From the NCBI GenBank assembly GCA_028277905.1, contig JANQFI010000617.1, positions 1 to 43,459 of the forward strand: 43,459 bases of DNA, written 5' to 3'. Positions 36,045 to 43,459 of this stretch are shown piece after piece. This DNA comes from Chromatiaceae bacterium (lineage in GTDB: Bacteria > Pseudomonadota > Gammaproteobacteria > Chromatiales > Chromatiaceae). How positions within the stretch are numbered: position 1 is the stretch's first letter; each line of letters begins with the position of its first letter. Made by a program: the position numbers and the translations under genes. The notes beneath the pieces were generated by a model. That model was not told the origin of the DNA. It ran no database searches and saw only the letters and a program-made list of their open reading frames with translations.

Positions 36045-37664
36045 ATGATCTCTTTGCTCGACTATGGCGCCGGCAATGTCCGCAGCCTGCGCAACGCCGT
36101 AACCCGACTGGGTTATGAGGTTAAAGACGTGCGTACCCAGGAGGATATCCGCGGTGCCGCGCGGCTGCTGTTCCCCGGCGTCGGTGCCTTCGGTGCCGCC
36201 ATGGGGCGGCTCAGGGAGCTTGGCTTCGTGGAGCCGTTGCGAGACTATCTGCTGGCCGACCGGCCCTTTCTCGGCATCTGTATCGGTCTGCAGTGCCTGT
36301 TCGAGGGCAGTGACGAGTCGCCGGATGTGCCGGGCCTGGGCGTCATCCCGGGCCGTATCGAGCGCTTCCCGACATCGGCCTTGTCGGTACCGCATATGGG
36401 CTGGAACCGTTTGCGCGTGCGCCGGGAGTCCTCGCTGCTGGCCGGCCTGGAGCGGGCCCGATTCTATTTCGTACACTCCTACCGCGCCCGGCTCGCCGCC
36501 GCCGCCAACGCCGAATGGCTGCTCGCCGAAACGGACTACGGCGGGCCCTTCGTCTCCGCGGTGCAACGCGGGCAGGTGGTCGCACTCCAGTTCCACCCGG
36601 AGAAGAGCGGCATCGTCGGACTGGAGCTGCTGCGTCGATTCCTGACCGGCACATTGACCCTTGCGCCCTTCACCGGGACCCGGCCCACAGGTCTCGTCCC
36701 CGAGCCGGGTCAGGCGGAGCCGCCCACTCGGCTCGCCAAGCGCGTCATCGCCTGCCTGGACGTGCGCAGCAACGATGCCGGGGACCTCGTGGTCACCAAG
36801 GGCGACCAGTACGACGTGCGCGAGCAGGGCGAGGTGCGCAATCTGGGCAAGCCCGTGGACCTGGCGGCGCGCTATTACCGCGAGGGCGCAGACGAGATCG
36901 CCTTCCTCAACATCACCGCCTTCCGCGACTTCCCGCTCCGCGACCAGCCCATGCTCGAGGTGCTCAAGCGCACGTCGGAGCAGGTGTTCGTGCCCCTCAC
37001 CATCGGCGGCGGCATCCGCGCCTTCACCGACGCCGGCGGCCACAGCTACAGCGCGCTGGATGTCGCCGACGAGTACTTCCGCTCCGGTGCAGACAAGATC
37101 TCCATCGGCTCGGACGCCGTGTACACTGTCGAGCGGGTGCGCGCCGGGGACGTCGATGGCCGCAGCGCCATCGAGCAGATCGCCGGGCGCTACGGCAATC
37201 AGGCCGTGGTCATCTCCATCGATCCACGCCGGGTCTACCTGGCCTCGCCCGAGGATACCAAGCACAGCGTCATCGACACCGCTGTTCCGGGTCCGCATGG
37301 GGAGCACTGGTGCTGGTTCCAGTGCACCGTCCGCGGCGGCCGCGAGGGGCGCGACGTGGACGCGGTGGAGCTGGCACAGATTTGCGAGCGGCTGGGCGCC
37401 GGCGAAATCCTGCTCAACAGCATCGACCGCGACGGCACTGGTGCCGGCTTCGACCTGGAGCTGATCCGGGCCGTGCGTGCCGCGGTGCGGATTCCGGTGA
37501 TTGCCTCCAGCGGTGCCGGGAGCCCGGCGCACTTCGTCGAGGCCTTCAGCGCCACCGATGCCGACGCCGCGCTTGCCGCGGGCATCTTCCATCGCCGTGA
37601 GGTGCCCATCGCGCAGGTGAAGCAGGCGCTCGCCGACGCGGGCCTGCCGGTGCGCGCCGCTTGA
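36045..37664 (+). CDS. hisHF: Fused imidazole glycerol phosphate synthase HisH-HisF (HIS7-type)
   Basis: This is a bifunctional 539-aa enzyme of histidine biosynthesis. The HisH glutaminase domain (1-200) has Cys79 in FLGICIGLQ and His184/Glu186 in FHPEKSG. After a linker of about 25 residues the HisF (beta/alpha)8 cyclase begins with RVIACLDV (Asp238) and has its second catalytic Asp in NSIDRDGTG. Bacteria normally encode two separate chains. Domain order, length and the inserts FTDAGGHSYSALDVADEYF and CWFQCTVRGGREGRDVDA match the yeast/plant HIS7 form rather than ordinary HisF. No other his gene is adjacent. Confidence 0.95.
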   Translation: MISLLDYGAGNVRSLRNAVTRLGYEVKDVRTQEDIRGAARLLFPGVGAFGAAMGRLRELGFVEPLRDYLLADRPFLGICIGLQCLFEGSDESPDVPGLGVIPGRIERFPTSALSVPHMGWNRLRVRRESSLLAGLERARFYFVHSYRARLAAAANAEWLLAETDYGGPFVSAVQRGQVVALQFHPEKSGIVGLELLRRFLTGTLTLAPFTGTRPTGLVPEPGQAEPPTRLAKRVIACLDVRSNDAGDLVVTKGDQYDVREQGEVRNLGKPVDLAARYYREGADEIAFLNITAFRDFPLRDQPMLEVLKRTSEQVFVPLTIGGGIRAFTDAGGHSYSALDVADEYFRSGADKISIGSDAVYTVERVRAGDVDGRSAIEQIAGRYGNQAVVISIDPRRVYLASPEDTKHSVIDTAVPGPHGEHWCWFQCTVRGGREGRDVDAVELAQICERLGAGEILLNSIDRDGTGAGFDLELIRAVRAAVRIPVIASSGAGSPAHFVEAFSATDADAALAAGIFHRREVPIAQVKQALADAGLPVRAA

Positions 37665-37677
37665 TTGGGTATTCGCG

Positions 37678-38595
37678 ATGCCGACGCCGACAGCCTCGCA
37701 GTATCCGCGGTCCGGCCGGCCTGGGTCCGGTGGGCCGGTGGCGCGCGCCGCTATTCCCTTGCTGTTTTTGGCCTTGATCCTCGGCGGCTGCGGCGGTGTC
37801 GGCATCCGCGTCGGGAGTGGCGATTCCGCGCTGCCGCCCGGCACGGATCGCGACGATCTGCTCACCTCCATTGCCGCCTGCCACCTGCGCCGGGTGTTGC
37901 AGAACAACGACCGCGGCGCGACCGATACCGTCGTCATCGCCGCCATCGAGCGCTACGGCTTCGAAGTAGAGGACATGGTGGACCGCGCCAACGCCCTCAC
38001 CCTGGCCGCAGCAGACCCCGCCGCGCGCGGGTCACTGCGGCGCTTGGCCGGTAATGCCTGTGAGAGGCTTGCCGCGCTCACGAACACCACGCCGGGCCTG
38101 GTGCGCTTCGATCGCGGCGGTCAGGTCGGCAATACCTGGGTAGTGGTCAACGGCGAGATCCATGAGGGCTTCGCCGACGAGGTCATCGACAAGCTGCGGC
38201 AGGAGAGGGCCATCGGACTCTTGATCACCAGCCCCGGCGGCTCGCTGTACGAGGCGCGCCGGCTCGGCCGCTACCTGCGTCAGAACGGTCTGCGGGTCGG
38301 TGTCAAAGGTACCTGCACCTCCGCCTGCGTGGACGTGCTGGCGGGCGGCATCGAGCGCTATGTCACCCGCAGCGCCAAGCTCGGCATCCACCAGAGCAGG
38401 GTACCCAAGGCCCTGAGCAGTCACGAGGGCGGGCAGTTATCCGTGGTGGCGGCGGCAATGTATCTCAGGGAGATGGGCATTGATGACGTGGTGGCGCTGG
38501 CCGCTGCATCGGTGCCGAACGACAGCATGTACTGGATATCTACCGCAGAGGCACTGGAGACAGGACTCGCGACCAAGCTGGTAGATTCCCTCTGA
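37678..38595 (+). CDS. ClpP/crotonase-fold periplasmic lipoprotein
   Basis: This 305-aa protein has a signal peptide ending in a lipobox (LALILGGC, Cys38), so it is likely lipid-anchored. The C-terminal half has the ClpP/SppA fold: LLITSPGGSLYEARRLGRYL (oxyanion glycine strand), then GTCTSACVDVLAGG with candidate nucleophile Ser215, and SAKLGIHQS with His238. This resembles the COG3904-type periplasmic ClpP-like proteins. A protease role is inferred. It lies 13 bases after the fused histidine gene but has no functional link to it that I can see. Confidence 0.82.
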   Translation: MPTPTASQYPRSGRPGSGGPVARAAIPLLFLALILGGCGGVGIRVGSGDSALPPGTDRDDLLTSIAACHLRRVLQNNDRGATDTVVIAAIERYGFEVEDMVDRANALTLAAADPAARGSLRRLAGNACERLAALTNTTPGLVRFDRGGQVGNTWVVVNGEIHEGFADEVIDKLRQERAIGLLITSPGGSLYEARRLGRYLRQNGLRVGVKGTCTSACVDVLAGGIERYVTRSAKLGIHQSRVPKALSSHEGGQLSVVAAAMYLREMGIDDVVALAAASVPNDSMYWISTAEALETGLATKLVDSL

Positions 38596-38651
38596 GCCTC
38601 GATCGCTCGTAAAGGGCTCGCTCGTAAAGGGCTGGCTCTGAATGGGCTGGC

Positions 38652-39617
38652 TCACAGGTAGAGCCGCCGCAGTCCAGGATGGACGCCGCTCTGCTGCCAG
38701 AGCAGCTCGAAGCGCCGCCGCAATCGCCGGACCCGGCCGCCGTCGGCGAAGTCCACCAGGAGACTGTCCTGCGTGCTGCCGGAGCGAAGCCCATAGCCCA
38801 CCTCGTCCGCCAACAGGCAGGTCTGGGTGCCCTGGGCCAGCCCCTCCGGGATGCAGCGAATCTGGACCCCGGAGCAGCAGCGCGAGAGCTCGATGAGTCG
38901 GTGGCCACGCTTGACCGGCGTCTCGGCGTCTGCGACCAGCACTCGTATGGGCATCCGGCCGCGCCGATGAATGGCGAGCCGCAGCATGGCGTCCAGCACC
39001 GGCGGGCGGTCGTACAGCTTGGGCTCAAGGTCCGGCGTGCTGATGAGGATCTCGGCTCGGGCCTGCGCCGCGAGCCGGTCCACGGCGCTGCGCTGCGCGT
39101 GCGGCCTGTGCAAGCGCAGCAGGCCGGCGCTGCGGCCGAGCTGCCGGGTGCCTAGGTCGGCGGCCAGCAGTGGCTCCGGATGGGCGAGCCGCATGCGCCG
39201 ATGCGGAATGCCGGCCTCGTCGAAGATCTCGCCCTCGGGCTCGAAGCCCAGCTCAGCGTAGAAGGGCAGGGCGCTGGTCTGGGCGTTCAGGAATGGGGGC
39301 GGGTAGTCCTCGGCCTGCGCAATGCGCAACAGCGTCAGCAGCAGCGCCCGGCCGACGCCACGGTGCCGATACGCGGCCAAGACCGCCATGCGGCCGATCT
39401 GTCCGGATGGCAGCAGTCGCGCGGTACCGATGGCGGCGCCATCGGCGTCGCGGGCGATCAGGTGGACCGCCTCGGTGTCGAGGCCGTCCCATTCCAGGTC
39501 CTCGGCCACCCCCTGCTCACGCACAAAGACCTGGCGGCGGATGGCCTGAAGGCTAGTGCCATCTAGCGCCCAGTCGGCGCGACGGATGTGAAATGAGGGC
39601 GGTTCGTCTTGTGCCAT
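38652..39617 (-). CDS. GNAT acetyltransferase with C-terminal extension
   Basis: This 321-aa protein has an N-terminal ElaA-like GNAT domain of about 145 aa (IRRQVFVREQGVAEDLEWDG, GRMAVLAAYRHRGVGRALL, the acetyl-CoA loop, then ALPFYAELGF). It is followed by a roughly 170-aa domain (LRLHRPHAQRSAVDRLAAQA, EILISTPDLEPKLYD, IRVLVADAETPVKRGHRLIE) whose order resembles the phospholipase-D-like domain paired with GNATs in other proteobacteria. I do not see a complete HKD motif. Just after its stop, on the other strand, short direct repeats GCTCGTAAAGG and GGGCTGGCTC fill 38600-38650. Confidence 0.82.
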   Translation of the reverse strand: MAQDEPPSFHIRRADWALDGTSLQAIRRQVFVREQGVAEDLEWDGLDTEAVHLIARDADGAAIGTARLLPSGQIGRMAVLAAYRHRGVGRALLLTLLRIAQAEDYPPPFLNAQTSALPFYAELGFEPEGEIFDEAGIPHRRMRLAHPEPLLAADLGTRQLGRSAGLLRLHRPHAQRSAVDRLAAQARAEILISTPDLEPKLYDRPPVLDAMLRLAIHRRGRMPIRVLVADAETPVKRGHRLIELSRCCSGVQIRCIPEGLAQGTQTCLLADEVGYGLRSGSTQDSLLVDFADGGRVRRLRRRFELLWQQSGVHPGLRRLYL

Positions 39618-40167
39618 TGCGGCGCAGGCTCGTGATGGATCTGCGTCCTGGTCGCTCTGAGGTGCCGCTGTCGGGCGCGCGCTGTCATAGCGCGGGCCGC
39701 GCCCCCGCTACTCAGTGACGGTGGGGGCGGGAGCCTGACAGTGAAAGCGTTGCGGCGGCCATCAGCGGTCTAGGCGTCGCCGCGCAGCAGGGACTGTGCT
39801 TGATGGGGCATAGGGCGAATTGTTGCAAGAAGAATACAGTTGTATGCCTCTGCAAACACTCGTCAATTTCGAAACCCTCTTGTGAACAGAAGGTTATCGG
39901 AGTGCATTAGGCGAGATGATGCAAGAAAACCGAAAGCGTCGAAAAAGTTGCGCCAATGCAGCCAACATTCGCTACACTAATGGTGCCGATCCTTGTACCA
40001 CGTCCGGTGAGCTCAGGGTCACGAGTGCGCTGTCAGGAACTCGCTGTCACCAGCACAGCGACAACCTGGTCCCATGGATCCTTGCCCATGGAGCCTTGCC
40101 CATGGACCCTTGTAGACCGGCTCACCGCTGCCTATGTTCTCACCACGCAACATTACGGGAGCACAAG
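39618..40167. other. AT-richer leader of the OmpA-like gene with repeats
   Basis: No gene is supported in these 550 bases. Two similar words, TAGGGCGAATTGTTGCAAGA (39811-39830) and TAGGCGAGATGATGCAAGA (39908-39926), lie 97 bases apart. The part from 39800 to 39960 is clearly richer in A and T than its surroundings, as promoter regions often are. Confidence 0.5.
40071..40112 (+). repeat. Three tandem 14-bp repeats ahead of the OmpA-like gene
   Basis: CCCATGGATCCTTG, CCCATGGAGCCTTG and CCCATGGACCCTTG lie head to tail; each differs at one position and contains the palindrome CCATGG. They end 55 bases before the start codon, so they lie in the leader or promoter. Confidence 0.95.
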
Positions 40168-40767
40168 ATGCGTCACCTCGATATTCTGCGCACCCTGGCG
40201 CTGGCCATTGTCGCGGCCGCAGCGCTCAGCTTCAACGCCGTCGCCCAAGATCCGGATGAGACCTATTGGTACGCCTCCGGCGACCCGACCGTGCCGGACG
40301 GCCAGCTTTGGGCCACCAGCTACGGCGAGTGCTGGCAATCCGCCGTGCCGGACGGCCCCACCAACCTGCCGCCCTGCCAAGTCGAGCTCCGCGAGCCGCT
40401 GGTGCTGCGCCTGCAATTTGCGCTGGACCGCTACGGTCTGAACGATATCCTCAACCCCGATGCCCTGACCGACCTGGACCAGTACATCCAGGAGGTCAAG
40501 GACTCGCCGCGCGCAGAGCAACTCGTGATCGGCGGCTTCACCGACAAGCTCGGCAGCTGGGAGCACAACCTGGTGCTCAGCGAGAACCGCGCCAACACCA
40601 TCCGCGACTACATGATCGACCAGGGTATTCCTCCGAGGGACATCGCCCAGGTGACCGGTTACAGCTGGGACGTGCCCAACGACTATGTGATCGGCGACCT
40701 GGGTCCGCTGGAGAACAACCCGCTGCGCCGCCGCGTCGTGGTGCTTGAGGTACCGGAGTTGCGCTGA
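40168..40767 (+). CDS. Small exported protein with OmpA-like C-terminal domain
   Basis: This 199-aa protein has a signal peptide (LRTLALAIVAAAALSFNAVA). The C-terminal 110 residues follow the OmpA/MotB peptidoglycan-binding pattern: LQFALDRYGLND, LVIGGFTDKLGSWEHNLVLS, ENRANTIRDYMIDQGIPP, VTGYSWDVP and NNPLRRRVVVLE. Unlike Pal it has no lipobox, so it should be a soluble periplasmic protein. I choose ATG 40168 (GGGAG six bases upstream) rather than the longer open frame, since it begins at the signal peptide. A strong terminator follows. Confidence 0.88.
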   Translation: MRHLDILRTLALAIVAAAALSFNAVAQDPDETYWYASGDPTVPDGQLWATSYGECWQSAVPDGPTNLPPCQVELREPLVLRLQFALDRYGLNDILNPDALTDLDQYIQEVKDSPRAEQLVIGGFTDKLGSWEHNLVLSENRANTIRDYMIDQGIPPRDIAQVTGYSWDVPNDYVIGDLGPLENNPLRRRVVVLEVPELR

Positions 40768-40809
40768 GGCACAGCTGGGCCGGCAGGCACCGCCGGCCAA
40801 GGGACGATG

Positions 40810-40843
40810 GGCCCGCCGCGTTCCGCGCAGCGGGCCTTTTTTT
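40810..40843 (+). terminator. Rho-independent terminator
   Basis: GGCCCGC (40810-40816) pairs with GCGGGCC (40830-40836), and further GCG/CGC pairing is possible inside. Seven T follow directly at 40837-40843. It ends the OmpA-like transcript, 43 bases after its stop, and lies just beyond the 3' end of purB on the other strand. Confidence 0.9.
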
Positions 40844-40857
40844 GGCCGGATCTGCGC

Positions 40858-42261
<1,404 letters not shown>

Positions 42262-42267
42262 TCACTC

Positions 42268-42375
42268 TAAGCCAATTTCTGTCGAATTTCACACCAGCCT
42301 GCTCGTCTTTGCGCCCGCCTGCTGCGTCGCGGCGGCGGGCGCAGAGCTGGAGCATGCGCCCGCTCCCGCCCTTAG
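42268..42375 (+). repeat. Truncated copy of the dispersed 163-bp element
   Basis: It begins TAAGCCAATTTCTGTCGAAT and runs through CGCCCGCCTGCTGCGTCGCG and GGGCGCAGAGCTGGAGCATG, matching the left two thirds of 24691-24853. The match fades at about 42375, ten bases before the acnA stop codon. It lies between acnA and purB. Confidence 0.8.
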
Positions 42376-42384
42376 CATGGGCGG

Positions 42385-43459
<1,075 letters not shown>

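Overview
The window is high-GC DNA from a gammaproteobacterium. Its housekeeping proteins (CCA-adding enzyme, arginine decarboxylase, adenylosuccinate lyase, aconitase A, LptF) read as gammaproteobacterial. The mix of decaying mobile DNA, coiled-coil PD-(D/E)XK proteins and PEP-CTERM-like exported proteins would fit a Chromatiales (purple sulfur bacterium) genome. That placement is inference from protein flavour only. I see no rRNA, tRNA or CRISPR array.

Layout. (1) 289-4791, minus: a polyamine operon, carboxynorspermidine synthase -> carboxynorspermidine decarboxylase (GTGA overlap) -> arginine decarboxylase. (2) 5649-9903: a graveyard of composite pseudogenes. A P-type ATPase remnant is joined to the C-terminus of a saccharopine dehydrogenase-like gene. 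Converging on it, an SDR lacking its C-terminus is joined to an internally deleted aminoglycoside-phosphotransferase-like gene. Next comes an NDH-2-like flavoprotein gene cut by one in-frame TGA. (3) 11000-17313, plus: a tight five-gene operon with a COX/Ppo-type haem fatty-acid dioxygenase, a short P450-like protein with degraded signature residues, an Fe-S/flavin ene-reductase, a RoxA-like di-haem cytochrome c, and a small membrane protein. This is the strongest candidate for an undescribed system, an oxylipin-like or lipid-oxidation pathway. (4) 17558-18672: an IS21 remnant fused to a radical-SAM remnant. (5) 18970-23629: three exported proteins, namely a PEP-CTERM-like repeat protein, a small secreted protein, and a subtilase with a TIG-like domain and a repeat tail. 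(6) 23630-25195: gene-poor, with a 163-bp element. (7) 25196-34360: a PD-(D/E)XK coiled-coil protein, a peptide-type ABC binding lipoprotein, a DUF2939-type protein, cca, then PH-domain protein, amino-acid binding protein, TerC and YdcF-like genes, and lptF. (8) 34386-37664: a 98-aa gene divergent from a MerR-type regulator, separated by palindromes, then a eukaryote-style fused hisH-hisF. (9) 37678-43459: a ClpP-fold lipoprotein, a GNAT protein, a small OmpA-like protein with a clear terminator, purB, and the 3' part of acnA running off the right edge.

A dispersed 163-bp element with about 10-bp terminal inverted repeats (TAAGGCGATT type) occurs in three full copies (97-259, 10462-10624, 24691-24853) plus partial copies (1-99, about 10061-10113, 42268-42375). 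It looks like a MITE-class repeat. Broken genes cluster near these repeats and near the IS21 remnant, so the middle of the window looks like an accessory region that gained DNA and lost parts of it by repeated deletion.
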